Source: Salticus scenicus (Eukaryota; Arthropoda; Arachnida; Araneae; Salticidae). From it: DNA of 64,000 nt. The notes below the pieces were generated by a model. It was not told the origin of the DNA. It was given only the letters and a program-made list of their open reading frames with translations, and made no database searches. The position numbers were made by a program, and so were the translations under genes. Below, in pieces: positions 45,521-57,773 of the stretch. The stretch is from contig OZ005659.1 in NCBI GenBank assembly GCA_963930645.1, forward strand, positions 157,418,034-157,482,033. The letters run 5' to 3'. The first letter of the stretch is position 1, and every line of letters begins with the position of its first letter.

Positions 45521-45940
45521 AAATATATAATTTCTTTTTATCATTTGCTGAGATATTAAGTGTCGGCTTTTACCAATCTCTTTGATGTCAAACTATCCGT
45601 ATATACGAGTTCGCAGCTTTCCGTCCGTTTGTCCTTCCGCTTGCGTCACTCGAAAAACTACCGTTTTTCATGATACTTTACTTTCGAGATCTTTGTCAAC
45701 CTATAATAGGACATTAATCGGTTATCTCAAAGTTTTTCTATCTCGATTTTTTCTCGCTAGAGCACTAAACGTCAATAAATGAGGATTGACTTTAAATTTA
45801 AAACTACCAGAGGAATTGTTTAAGTTAATATATTTTACTGTCAGTTGTCTATATTAATTTAGAAGTGAAATAATAAGCTCATAATGTTTTGCAAAATTAA
45901 TTTGGGCGTTAACAGATTAAGCATGTGAAGCGCATTTTAT
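45521..45940. other. Unrecognised less AT-rich segment
   Basis: Between the hairpin and the next repeat tract lies a mixed-composition stretch (45590-45780) with a 66-codon open frame at 45582. No motif recognised; probably chance. Confidence 0.4.
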
Positions 45941-47186
45941 TTTTATTTAATTTAATTTTAGATTTTTATTTTTATGCAAATTTTTCTCTTAACATTACTT
46001 GTATGTGAAATGCTAGAATATAACAAGTCACTTCTAATGCTTTTGATTTTTTTTTTTATGCTCTTTAACTTTAGGAATAAAATAAAATAATAATATAATT
46101 GCTTATTCTAGTAAATATATATGATTTATAGGATGTGCTAGATAGGTTTAATCATTTAGAAATATTTGATTTAAGATATGAAAAGTTATCAAATTCCACA
46201 AATTTTGTGCAACGCTTTAACCAATTTAAAACATCTTTTTAATTTTAGTATGCTCCTGTTAGAATGTAAATTTTAATAATTTGTTCTGTAATTTTATTTA
46301 AAAAAAAATATTTTCCGTCAAAAACTAGTTAAATTTAAAAATGAGTCTTTTAAAATTGACGTCAGAACCAAATAATCAATTCTGAACGACTTTTATCTTC
46401 ACATTCCTAATTTATTTCAAGACATTTAAACTATTTTCCAGAAAACACGTTATTTGCAATCTCAGTAGATTAACGAGACTTTCAAAGAAATTTTGAATTA
46501 TTTTGAACTTTTGAAAAGCTATTTCTTTTCACGTTCTAGTTTTAAGTGAAAATTTTAATCAAATATTTGATATGCACTTTAAGCTTTTCGTCCTTTCCCT
46601 TTTAACATTTATCACAGGGGAAATGTTAAAATTTGAAAAGTTACTTGTAATGCTTTTCAATAGAAATTTATCTATTTTCATTCCATCAAAATAATAAATA
46701 ATTTTGAAAATCGCTATCTTAAATGTAAAAATATAAGATTTTTTGGAAAATATAATTCGGAGATATTCCATTAAGTATTTAAAGATTATAATGTCTTTGG
46801 TTCATGACGACTAAAGAAATAAAATTTTAGCAAAATATGTCGAAAGCATTAATCATTGAAAATCTCTCTCTCCTTTTTAATTTTCATCTGTAAAAAAGTA
46901 AATTTCAATATTATTGTAATTTTAATCTCAAGGAAAAGAAACATTCATATCAAAATCTGGTTAATTTTCAAGAAATTTTTTAAAAATTACCACCAGAGTC
47001 AAATAACTAAGTTCAATCAAAATCTAGCGAGATAACTTTTATTTTTATTTATTTATTTATTTATTTCATGACATCTAAAATATTTCCCAGAAAAAAAGAA
47101 AAATTCAATTTCAGTAGATTATTGAGACTCACAAAACACTTCTGAATTATTTTATAAGTTTTAAATATTTTTTCTCTCTACATTTT

Positions 47187-47447
47187 AGGCTCCACCAGTG
47201 GCCGAGAGGTTCTGCTCTCAAAGTTATACTAGGAAAATCATGATCTTCTTGGATATCTCAAAGACGTACCAGGTCCCATCTCAGGTCACGCTCACCGGCC
47301 TCGACATTTAGAGTTTTCCGTTGTTTTCTTTGAAACTTGTATAAATACGGACCAAGTTCTCTTAAAAAACCCCTCCATGGAAGACATTCTCCTTCATGCT
47401 TAGGAACCTAGCACAGTTATAATAATTGGGTTTAACTCCAACACCTC
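47187..47447 (+). mobile_element. tRNA-derived SINE, copy 2
   Basis: Opens with GGCTCCACCAGTGGCCGAGAG and TTCTGCTCTCAAAG (tRNA-like head). Then TCAGGTCACGCTCACC, TTGAAACTTGTATAAATACG, ACATTCTCCTTCATGC and TTAGGAACCTAGCACAG, in the same order as the copy at 28290. It also carries an extra piece (AAAATCATGATCTTCTTGG) near the head. Confidence 0.68.
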
Positions 47448-47475
47448 TCTTTTTTAGCCACCTCTCTTTTTTTAT

Positions 47476-47508
<33 letters not shown>

Positions 47509-48459
47509 TTTTTTTTTTACATTAATTGCAGATAAATGCTAGAATATGATAAATTAGTATTTCTAATGCTTTTGAATAATGTCGTTTAAGAAATAAATAA
47601 TTTATTTAGCATGTTAAATGTATATAAACAAAATCGTATATTCTAATTTTATCTCAGGAAGAAAAATCTGTATGTCAAATACTAGCTAAATATAAAGATA
47701 AGTATTTAAGTTTGACGTCTTAGTGAAAAAGAAAGAAGGAAAGAAATATTATCTACCTCTAATTTCTGATTATTAATTTATTTTACGATATCTAAGATTT
47801 TCCCTCATAAATCACGTTATTTTGAATATCAGTTTGTCAACAAGATTTTAAAAGTATTTTCGAAAATTTTATTTTTCAATTTTTTAAACTTTTTAAACTT
47901 TATGTTTTCCTACACACTAGTTAAACGAAACTTTTTAATCAAGGATTTGATATGTAGTTTATTTACTTTATAATTTTACGTAAATTTCTCCTTAAGAAAT
48001 AATTACGGAGTATATGCTTGAATATTATTAGATACTTTTAACACTTTTTACTGAATTTTTGACATTTTTGATGCAGGAAATAAATAAATAATTAATAGAT
48101 TATCATGTTAAAAGATAAAATGAATTCTTTTAATGAATATTACGTAGAAAAATTGCATGTTTAATTATTTAGAATATATTTTTAAGAATTTAAAATTGGG
48201 TGAGGGGACATCCATTTTAAAATATGCAAAAATTTTTAATGACTGAAAACATATATTTACTTTTCACGTTCAATTTATGAAGGTGAATTTTGATATTTAT
48301 GTTTTTATTTTATCTCAGGCAGAAAAATCATTATGTCAAACACTTAAAGGGTTTTTTTTTTTTTTTTCGTTGCATAAATTTTTCATTTAACGTTACTCAT
48401 AGGAAAAAAAATTAAATATGTCAAATAACTTCTAATGATTTTGACTGGATTTTAACTAT

Positions 48460-48905
48460 TTTTATTCATCAAAAATATAAATAAATAAATAAATAAATAA
48501 ATAAATGTTTTAGTCGATTATTATCGTGATGTAGAAATGAAATAAAAACTTTTAAAAATACGATTTCAAGGTACTCCATTACATGTTATTGATTTAGAAT
48601 TTCTTTGATTCATTAGATGAGATTTCATCAAAATTTAACAGATTATGCCGAACGCTTTTATCACTGAAGATATTTCACTAATTTTATTCATCAAAAATAT
48701 AAATAAATAAATAAATAAATAAATGTTTCAATTATTATCGTGATGTAGAAATGAAATGAAAACTTTTAAAAATACGATTTCGAGGTACTCCATTACATGT
48801 TATAGATTTAGAATTTCTTTGATTCATAAGATGAGATTTCATCAAAATTGAACAGATTATGCCGGACGCTTTTATCACTGAAGATAATTCACTAATTTTA
48901 ACATA
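48460..48905 (+). repeat. Recent tandem duplication of about 218 bp inside the long repeat
   Basis: TTTTATTCATCAAAAATATA at 48459 and 48677. Both copies continue through TTATCGTGATGTAGAAATG and ATTATGCCGGACGCTTTTAT with only a handful of differences, far fewer than between ordinary monomers. Confidence 0.85.
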
Positions 48906-49214
48906 CTTAAGTAGAAAGGTAAATTTCACTGTTGTATGTTCTTGTTCTAAACTCAGAGAGAAATATCTTTATGTCAAACTCTAATTAAATTGAAAAATAA
49001 ATAAATAAATAAAATTTCACATTATAGCCAAATAATTAAATTTAAATGTATTTTAACCTTAAAAATATTTTCCAGAAACAACACTATTTTGAATCTCAGT
49101 AGATTAACAGAACATTAAAAGTATTTTCGGAGAACTTTTGAGTGATTTAAATTTGCGGAAGTTTTATTTTTTCTGTTTTTGTTAAACAAAAATTTAATAA
49201 AATATTTGCAGTGC

Positions 49215-49245
<31 letters not shown>

Positions 49246-49457
49246 TCTTTTTCGTTTCATGTAGATTTTACCTTTAACATTAAATGTCGAAGAAATGTTA
49301 GAATGTGACAAGTTATTTTTAATGCTGATTTTAATGTTATTTTTAATTTTGTCTCTTATTATTCAGGAAATAAATAAATGATTTAGAAGATTATTGTGGT
49401 GAATACTGGAAAAAAAATCTATTAAACGATAAGACATAGAAAAATTATGATTTTTAA

Positions 49458-50828
49458 AGGGACTTGACACCACAAAATGTTTTATTTAAATGATTATTTT
49501 TAAATTTAATATTCATAAACTGAACTATATTAGGTTTGTTAAATAAAATATTTATTCAGGCAACAATTGTTATGTTTAATAATTTTTTCTTTTCTTTTCT
49601 TTCTTTTTCTTTTTTTTCTTTTTTTTTTTTTTTTTTTTTTTTTGACAGATTTATTGCATTTTCTCATGATTTCATGATCTTTAACCTATTACATGCCGCA
49701 TTTAGATCCGGTTGTAATTTAAATTAGTTTTTTACATATTTTGCCTACTAACGCTTTGGTTTGAAGAACTCTGTCATTAAAATGTGTAAAAAAAAAAATT
49801 TCTTAATATAATTTAAGATTATTATATTTAATATTATTAATTTAATATTATTAATTTATTATTATTATATTTAATATTATTAATTTAATGTTATTATATT
49901 TTAATATTATTACATTTTATTTAATTTTAATAATGCAATCTATTTTAAACATGTCAGCCCATTTTTAGAAGCATTTGCTTATTTTTCTAAATTATATGAA
50001 TTTTTAAACTGTGGGGTTAAAAGGAAAAATGGTAAAATAGGTTATTTTTATAATTTTCTGTACATTCTCCCTTTTATGATTGAACTGTAATTTCCATTTC
50101 AAAAAATTAAGTCATCTTTCTCTTGTATTTGATATTTTTTTCAAGTTAGAATTCATGATATTTAATTTTTAAATAAATTTTTAAATCCATGTTCCATCTA
50201 TGGAATATTGGCGTGTAAAAGGTTAAAATGCTAAAACTCCTATAGATATTAAAAAAAAAAAAAAAAAAACCTTAATGCTTTTTTTTTTTTTTTATATATT
50301 TAATAGAATCTACTTTAAAGAATTAGGGAGGGATTTCACGATACTTTCAAAAGAAAAAATATTAAAAACAAAAATATGACATAAAAACATTTTTTTTTTC
50401 TTTTACATAGTCATGCATTTTTAAATTTTCTTCATCAAAACAAATACATAACTTTCAAAATCAATCCTTAATTCTTTTAAATAGTTTATATTAAACATCC
50501 ACAAAAAATATTAAGTCCTTTTTTGAACATATGTAGAATTGTTAGTATTCATGAATTCATAAGAAGTGGAAACTGAAAAAAACCTATTTAAACGAATTCA
50601 AATCTGTAAAATCATTAAAAACCATAAGAATTGTTTCCCAAATATATATTTTATTGAACAAACCTTCAATACTAAATAAAAATATACCAAAAAGAAGAAT
50701 AAACATTTTTGGCTGAATATGTATTTCATTGAACAATTCTAATGTAGTTCAAATTATAAATATTAAATGGAAATATAAGTTTTTATATGTAATATTCAGT
50801 GGTGCCATGTTAAAGGGGCGAATTCCCC
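49458..50828. mobile_element. TTAA-flanked non-autonomous element, about 1.37 kb (copy 1)
   Basis: TTAA at 49454-49457 and 50829-50832. The right end, read inward, is GGGGAATTCGCCCCTTTAAC then ATGGCACCACTGAATATT. The left end is shorter: AGGGACTTGACACCACAAAATG. GACACCAC / GGCACCAC are shared inverted subterminal motifs. The same left part begins at 63651, also after TTAA. A+T-rich interior without coding; T runs at 49609-49643 and A runs at 50250-50269. Confidence 0.55.
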
Positions 50829-50832
50829 TTAA

Positions 50833-50991
50833 GATTTAGAATGAGATAAGAAGACATTAATTTTAGCAGAATTTTTAGAACTCTTTATTCAATGGAAACA
50901 TGTCTTTACTTTTAAACTTCTTGCATAATGAGGTGGATTTCAATATTTTGTATTCTGATTTTATCTGAAATAGAAAAATATTTATGTCAAA
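50833..50991 (+). repeat. Diverged 650-670-bp tandem repeat, tract 6
   Basis: A short piece, AGATTTAGAATGAGATAAGA to TTTATGTCAAAC, of one monomer. It continues after the nested insertion at 51900 with ACACTGGATAAATTTAAAG. Confidence 0.7.
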
Positions 50992-51344
50992 CCATAGCCT
51001 CCTAAACTAGATGCATTCCTCGTCGCTTGGAAACCTGGCAACAGTCCAAGTAGAGAACCTGGATAGAGAGAGACTGGACATTGAAAATTGACATATGGCG
51101 GATCTTCGTTCAGAAACCAATCGATCGCTGCAGAACGTAATTTAATTTTATCAACGACTGAGACTTTTCTTTTAATGAAAATCTTGATAAAAGATTTTTA
51201 TTTATCTTTAGAATACCTTGTAGAGTGCCATTTAAAATTTTTCCTAGCGTAGTAGTATCGCATATAACAGCTTGAACAAACATGGCGGATCAGCTGTCGG
51301 GTCAATGTCCAGTCTCTTATCATGTAGGGTATCTAAGTTCAAGC

Positions 51345-51851
51345 GGTAGACAGAGCCACCTGGTACAGATTGCGTGACTTTTTTATTCAACTGTCACCAA
51401 TAATTTTAAGAAGTGATATATGATATATATAATGGACGTTTATTCGATTCTATTCGCCTTTTATGTATGTCAAATCCCATTTCTAAAAATTTTTGGTAGC
51501 TTTTGAATAAAAAAGTCACGCAATCTGTACCAGGTAAACTTCGATTATATATTAGGTCTTTGCATAAATTCGTGCGGTTTTTTATTGCTTCATTTCATAA
51601 AAATACACCATATCAAATGACAATTTTTAATCGAAATACTCGCCATTACTTTCTACAACCTTTGCCCATTTTTTGGTAACAAATGTATACCACGGCGATA
51701 GAAGCTGTCGTCTTTGGAGGCAATAAAATGATCCGCGTCCGCATGAACTTTTTCAACGACCTAATATATGATATATCACTTCTTAAAATTATTGGTCACA
51801 GTTGAATAAAAAAAAAAGTCGCGCAATCTGTACCAGGTGGCGCTGTCTACC
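51345..51851. mobile_element. MITE with ends GGTAGACAGCGCCACCTGG
   Basis: Left GGTAGACAGAGCCACCTGG then TACAGATTGCGTGAC; right the inverse, ending GGCGCTGTCTACC. A third, inverse copy of the inner arm lies at 51505-51536. Related to 5937-6157 through GCGCAATCTGTA and ATTTTAAGAAGTGATATAT-type sequence. Confidence 0.68.
51552..51764 (-). mobile_element. mariner-type remnant, 213 bp, TA duplication
   Basis: Ends TTAGGTCTTTGCATAAATTC and, read inward from the right, TTAGGTCGTTGAAAAAGTTC; both reach a TGCGG box. TA on either side (51550-51551, 51765-51766). On the minus strand the sequence after the first end still encodes a mariner-like C-terminal stretch (VTKKWAKVVESNGEYFD). The rest of the transposase is deleted. 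Confidence 0.8.
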
Positions 51852-51899
51852 ACCATGTTTCCGAGCCACGCGGTAGGCATCTAGTATAGGAGGCTATAG

Positions 51900-53305
51900 T
51901 TAAACACTGGATAAATTTAAAGAAAAGCATTTAAATTTTACAGTAGAATCAAATAAATGATTTTGAATGACTTCTAACTTCTTGTCATAAATTTACTTTA
52001 CTATATCAAAAATATTGTTTTAAAAATCACATTACTTTCAATACCAGCTGATTAGAAAGATTTTTAAAATGTTTTCGATTTTATAATTATAATTGTCATT
52101 ATTATTTTCACTCTTGAAAAAAAAAAAAACTATATTTTTCTGCATTGCACTTAAAGTAAAATTTAAATCAAATATTTGAAATGCTTTTTAAATATTTTTA
52201 ATCGAATGCATATTTATCTTTTAACATTATTCACAGAAAAAATATTCTAATTTGACATGTGACGTCCAACACTTTTTTTACTGGATTTTTGCTTTCTTTG
52301 CTTTCTTTGCTTTCCTGAAATATAAATGATTTTATAGATTATTTTGTTAAATGTGAAGCAAATTCTCCAAAAAATATTTGATTTAGAGAAATAATCTATT
52401 TATTTATGCAAACTATCATATTAATAATTTAGAATGACATTCGAAGATACCAAATTTTAACAAAGTATGCATGCAGATCTTTTTAATAATTGAAAACATC
52501 TATTTTTCGTACACTTGTTTAAAAGGCGAACTTCAAAATTTTATGTTTCATTTTTATCTCATTAAGGAAAATCTTTACGTCAAACACCAGATTAATATCA
52601 AGAAAGGTATTTAAAACTGACTTCTGAATCAAGAAATAAATTTTGAACGATTTTTAAATTCATGTTCTTAATTAATATCACGACAACTAAAATATTTTCT
52701 AGAAACCACATTAATTTGAATCCCAATAGATAAACGAGGCATTCAAAATAAATTTAAATGGTTTTAGAATTATCTTTAGAAATTTAAATATTTATTCTTT
52801 TCTACATTCTACTTAAAAGAAAATTTTAATCAAATATTTATGTATCAGATATTTATCAGATATTTATCAAATATTTATGTATGTCAATATTTTTAAAGTT
52901 TTATCTAAATTTCTGCTTTGACATTACTCTAGAGGATATGTTACGATATGGAAAGTTATGTCTAACACTTTTTAATACATTTTTATCTTCTTTTATTTAA
53001 TCAAACAAATAAATAAGCAAAGTTAATAGGCTTTTATATAAAATGCAGAAAAAAAAGCTTTCTTTAAATATGACCTATAGAGTGTTCATATTTTTAATGA
53101 CTCAGATGTTTGTGATTTAGAAAATTATAAAAGCAATCAAATTCTAACAAAGTTTGTAGAACGTTACTGAAAATATTCCTTTATTTTAATATACCGTTGG
53201 TGGAATATTAATTTCAATATTTTATAATTTATTTTTATCTCAAGAACAACAACATCAAATTAAACGCTTTCCTGTAATGGGTAGCGGAAAAATTCTGGGC
53301 TTCAA

Positions 53306-53340
<35 letters not shown>

Positions 53341-56300
53341 ATATAAATAAATAAATAAATGAAAATACATAAATACATAAATAAAATAAAAATAAATAAA
53401 AATAAATAAATAAACAAAAATAACTAGATTAAAAAAATAAATAAATAAAAATAAACGTGTAAAAATTCTGTGAAATACATAATTTAATTTTGTACGGAGG
53501 ACCATAAATTTCAATCTATGAAATTTTTATTTTTATTTTTATTTATTTTTAATTTTTAATTATTTTTTATTTTTTAACCGTAAAACTGGGGCCACGTACT
53601 TTTAAAAATGAATGAAATGAATTAAAATGAAATGTTGCCACCTAAATTTCATACTTTAGTTAATTTAAAAGAATCTAATTGTCGTGCCGGGAAACTATTT
53701 AAAACCCTGGATTAAAAAAAAAAAAAAAAAAAAATCGTCTCATTCATTTGGTACCGAATTTGTAACGATAGGACTGATATTTCTAATTTATTTTGGTACT
53801 ACACAAAACTGGTCTACAAAAACTGGCGATAACGTTTTTACCCAGATTTAAACTAAAACTCCTTCTAGTCCTATAATAATAATAAAAAATCAATAAATAA
53901 AAATAAGAAAGAAACAATAAAAAAAAGTGAAAAGTCAAATAGTATTAAAAAAAAAAAAAAAAAAAGAACATTGACGCCAGAGCTAAATAATCAATTTTGA
54001 ATAACTTCTGACTTCAAATCATTAATTTATTTTACGGCATCTAAAACATTTTTAAGATACTACATTATTTTAATCCCAATTGAATAAAAGGCTTTAAAAA
54101 TATTTTCGAAAAGCTTTTGAGTTATTTTACACTTTTGGAAATTTCTATCTTTCTAAGTTCTAGTTAAATGGAAATTTTTAATAAATTGTTAAAATGCACT
54201 CTAAGTATTTTTTTTTTTTTTTTTTCATTTTATGTAAATTTCTTTTTTAAAAACTATTCGCCGAGGAAATGTGGATATATATGACTAGTTACTTTTAACA
54301 ATAAAACGCTATCGTTTGATTTCTTTTTACCATTTTCGTTTCATCAAATAAATAAATAAATTTTAATTTTAAATGTAGAAATGAAATCTTTTTAAAAATA
54401 GCACTTGTAGAAAATCTATATGTTTAATAATTTAGAATATTCTTATTTATCAGTGCTCACAGAACAATGCTCACAGAACATTTTAATTACCGAAAATACA
54501 TCTTAACTTTTATAATACCTGTTTAAGAAGATATATTTAAATATTCAATGCTAGAATTTTATCTTATTTAAGAAAAGTCTTTATTTGAAACTGTGGTTAA
54601 ATTTACTAAAGGGTTTTGACTTAAACGCCAAATGATAAAAAATAAAGTTATTTCATAGTATTTAAAATATTATCAAGAAAATACATTATTTTGAATCCCA
54701 ACAGATTTACGAGTATCCAAAATATTTTTGAACCATTTCAAACTTTTAAAAATTGGTTTCATTTCTACGTTTTTGTTAAGTAAAAATTAAGATATATATA
54801 TACATATATATATTATAACTTTATGTAAATTTCTCATACAACTTTACAGAGAAAATGTTAGAAATGTTACAGAAAATGTTAGAAATGTTTACAGAGAAAT
54901 GTTACAGAGAAATGTTAATATTTTTTTCTAACGCTTTTGACTAAATTTTGCATATTTTCATCTATCAAATAAATAAATGTTTTAGTAGAATGTTATCTTA
55001 TTTAAAAAAAAAAAAAAAAATCTTTTTTGATTTTGATTTAGTGATATTATATTACATATTTAATGATTTGACATTCTTTGATTAAAAAAAAAAAAAATGT
55101 ACGACATAAAATTTTAGCAAATTTCGTAAAACTAAAACTATCCTTTTACTTTAAATAAATTTTTTATAAGAATATAAATTTCAATATTTTATAATGTAAT
55201 TTTATCTGAAGGAGAATATAAAATTAATGTATAATACTGTTTAAATTTAAAGAAATGGTTTTATATATTGACCTCAAAGCCAAATTAATTTTCAATAACG
55301 CCTTACTTTAAACAGTTAATTTCCTTTACAATATTGAAAATTTTTCAATAAATCACCTATTTTGAATCCCAGTACATTAACGGGACTATAAAAGTATTTT
55401 CAAAGTATTTTTGAAATATTTATACTTTAGAAATTCTTTTATTTCTATGTTCTAGATAAGTGATAATTTTCATAATGCACTATAATACTTTTCTTTTTCT
55501 TTTTTTGCGTTTTAAGCAAATTTCTTTTTTAACATTATTCATAGAGGAAATGATAGAGTATGACTAAATACTTCAAATACTTAACCATTTTTGTCCGATT
55601 TATTTCCTATTTTCATTTCAACAAAGAAATAAATAATTTAATGATTTTTGTTTTAAATCCTTGATGATAAAATAAAATCATTTAAAACATAGGATTTATA
55701 GAAACCACATCATATTCTTAATGATTTAGTGTATCGCTGATTCTCAAGATGAGATGAATTCAAATTTTAATAAAGTTCGTTGAACAATTTACTTACCAAA
55801 AATATCTCTTTTCCTTTCAAATACGTGTTTCAGAAGATATATTTCGATATTTAATGTTCGTATTTTATCTTACTTAGAAAAATCTTTATACCGAACGTTT
55901 TAATAAAATGTATTTAAAAATTGACTTTCGAACCAAATAATCAGTTTTGAATGACTTATAACTTCACTTTCACGGTATATATTTTATGGTATCTAAAATA
56001 TTTTCTAGAAACCACGTTATTTTGAATCCCAATAGATTAACAAGTCTTTGAAAATATTTTCCAAGGGTTTTTGAAATAAATCAAACATTTGAAAATTTAG
56101 TCCTTCAGTTTCTTAAATTATTTAATGGTATCTTAAATATTTTCTGCTAAACCATATTATTTTGAATCCCAGTAATTTAACGAGACTTCAAAATAATTTT
56201 CGATGTATTTTAAAATTATTTTAAGCATTTAAAAATTTCTTTCTTTTTACTTTCTAGTTAAATGAAAATTTTAATAAAATCTTTAAAATGTGCTTAGGAA

Positions 56301-56882
56301 TTAGGTTCGAATTTTATCTTACTTTGAAACGTTTTCGTGTCTAACTCTTCAATAAAATGTATTTAAAAATTGACACTAGAGCCAAATAATTAATTTTGAA
56401 CGAATCCTAACGGTGTCTGTTTTATGGTATCTAAAATATTTTCCAGAAACCACTTTATTTTGAATCACAGTAGATTAAAAAGAATTTCAAAATAATTTCG
56501 AAGGGTTTTTGTATTTTGTCAAACTTTTGAAAATTTAGTCCTTCACTTTTTTGATTTATTTCATGGCATGTAAAAATATTTTTTTTTTTTTTTTTTTGCT
56601 AAACCACATTTTAAATCCTAGTAGTTTAAACTGACTTGAAAATCATTTTCGATGCATTTTTGCTATATTTTAAACTTTTGAAAATTTCTTTCGTTCTATG
56701 TTCTAGTTAAATGAAAATTTTAATAAAAATTTTTTAAATATGATTTAAGTTTTTCGCTTTAAGAAAATTTCTCATTTAAATTATTTTTATAAAATACGTC
56801 AGATAATTTAAAATTATTTTTAAACGTTTTGACTGCGTTTTAACTATTTTCGTTTGTCAAATAAATAAATGATATAGTAGAT
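51900..56882 (+). repeat. Diverged 650-670-bp tandem repeat, tract 7 (longest)
   Basis: Monomer starts at about 51938, 52612, 53968, 54618, 55265, 55920 and 56362, giving spacings near 650-670 (one double, one short). This is the clearest run of the array. Contains an (AAAT)n microsatellite at 53309-53455 and A/T runs. At 53636-53780 lies an inverse copy of the block at 17310-17435. Confidence 0.75.
53309..53455. repeat. (AAAT)n microsatellite, imperfect
   Basis: AAATAAATAAATAAAT repeats with occasional AAAATAC and AAACAAA changes. The minus-strand open frames here are Ile/Tyr/Leu/Phe low-complexity artefacts. Confidence 0.92.
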
Positions 56883-57042
56883 CAGTGTTCCCACGTCCAC
56901 GCTTTTTTTCAAGGACACTTCCATCACAATAATCTTCAGATAAATTTATTCTTAGATGTACAGTGTACATTTAATAAAAAAATTATTTTTAGATAATACT
57001 GGTGGAAGAGTCCTTGAAAAAAATCAGGCTGCGGGAACCCTG
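56883..57042. mobile_element. hAT-like MITE, 160 bp
   Basis: Ends CAGTGTTCCCACG and (read inward from the right) CAGGGTTCCCGCAGCCTG. Inner arms TTTTTTTCAAGGACACTTCC and GGAAGAGTCCTTGAAAAA are inverted. TAGAT stands on both sides (56878-56882, 57043-57047), but a full 8-bp hAT duplication is not clear. Palindromic centre GATGTACAGTGTACATTT. Confidence 0.65.
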
Positions 57043-57446
57043 TAGATTGTTATCTTTATTGCAGGAATAAAAGCTTTAGAAAAAAAATAATTTGGAGATA
57101 TTTATTCAATTACATACATAACGGTTTCCATTACATGTCTTCCATTACATGCTTCATGAGACAAGAACACATTAAATTTTAACAAAAGTGTACATCTGTT
57201 TAATTACTCAAATTAATCTCCTGTAAGAATATGACTTTTTTTCTTTTTCTTTATATATATATATAGTTTTTTGGGGGAAAAAATATTTATGTCAAATCAG
57301 TGTTGCGAAGTTTCTGTTTAATAACTATTGTTGGCGATAGATGAGTGAACTATATCTTCATTGGCGCTGGCTCAATGAAATTCTGCTAGTCATAGACATC
57401 CCAAAAACGTTTATTTAAATAAACTGTTGAGTTGAAAACAGACTGG
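57043..57446 (+). repeat. Diverged 650-670-bp repeat fragment and unassigned sequence
   Basis: Repeat landmarks (CATTACATGTCTTCC, AAAACACATTAAATTTTAAC) up to about 57295, then a short unassigned stretch containing CAGTGTTGCGAAG, possibly another hAT-type end. Confidence 0.45.
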
Positions 57447-57665
57447 CAGTGGTTGGTTCTAAAGTCCTGCGCGGGTCGGGTTTACCCGAACCCGACAGAT
57501 GAATTTGAAATCAACCCGAAACCCGACCCGAACCCGACAAAAAAATTTTCATCAACTCGAAAACCGACCCGAACCCGCAACAGAGAATTTTTCGCGACCC
57601 GCACCCGTCCCGAACCCGCTTTCTTTACACCGGAACCCAACCCAAAACCCGAAAAATAAATCAAC
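57447..57665. repeat. ACCCGA-rich minisatellite, probably in a hAT-type element
   Basis: Starts CAGTGGTTGGTTCTAAAGTCC, a hAT-like opening, then GCGCGGGTCGGGTTTACCCG and many irregular CCCGAACCCGA repeats. Strikingly C-rich in an AT-rich window. The open frames on both strands (ProAsn/ThrArg repeats) are artefacts of the period. No right end found. Confidence 0.6.
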
Positions 57666-57773
57666 ATTACTTATTCATCTAAAAATCATGCGAAACAAGG
57701 TAAAATGATGTAACATCGTATAAAATAAAGTAAATTTTCAGCGTCACACAGTTGGTAAATTATAAAAAAAAAA

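Larger units (their letters stand above)
45941..49453 (+). repeat. Diverged 650-670-bp tandem repeat, tract 5
   Basis: Monomer landmark TTGACGTCAGAACC at 46358 and derived forms near 46990, 47715 and 49010. The intervening pieces are in the expected order. Contains a SINE (47187), long T runs (47478-47507, 49222-49246) and a local tandem duplication (48460-48905). Confidence 0.65.
50992..51899. mobile_element. Composite element with ends CTATAGCCTCCTA, nested insertion
   Basis: Inverted ends CCATAGCCTCCTAAACTAG then ATGC (left) and GCATCTAGTATAGGAGGCTATAG (right) interrupt one monomer of the long repeat between GTCAAA and TTAAACACTGG. Each end continues with GGAAACCTGG / CCATGTTTCC. The interior contains the MITE 51345-51851, itself containing a mariner remnant. 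Confidence 0.65.

Noticed and set aside
45582..45782. 66-codon frame in a less AT-rich segment
   Set aside because: No motif, no repeat support and a length expected by chance; kept only as an unassigned segment.
53235..53514. Hydrophobic Ile/Tyr/Leu/Phe-rich frames that look like membrane proteins
   Set aside because: They are translations of the (AAAT)n microsatellite on the reverse strand.
57432..57708. Three overlapping open frames rich in Pro/Asn/Arg/Thr on both strands
   Set aside because: They arise from the ACCCGA-type short-period repeat, which stays open in several frames. Composition is purely that of the repeat.
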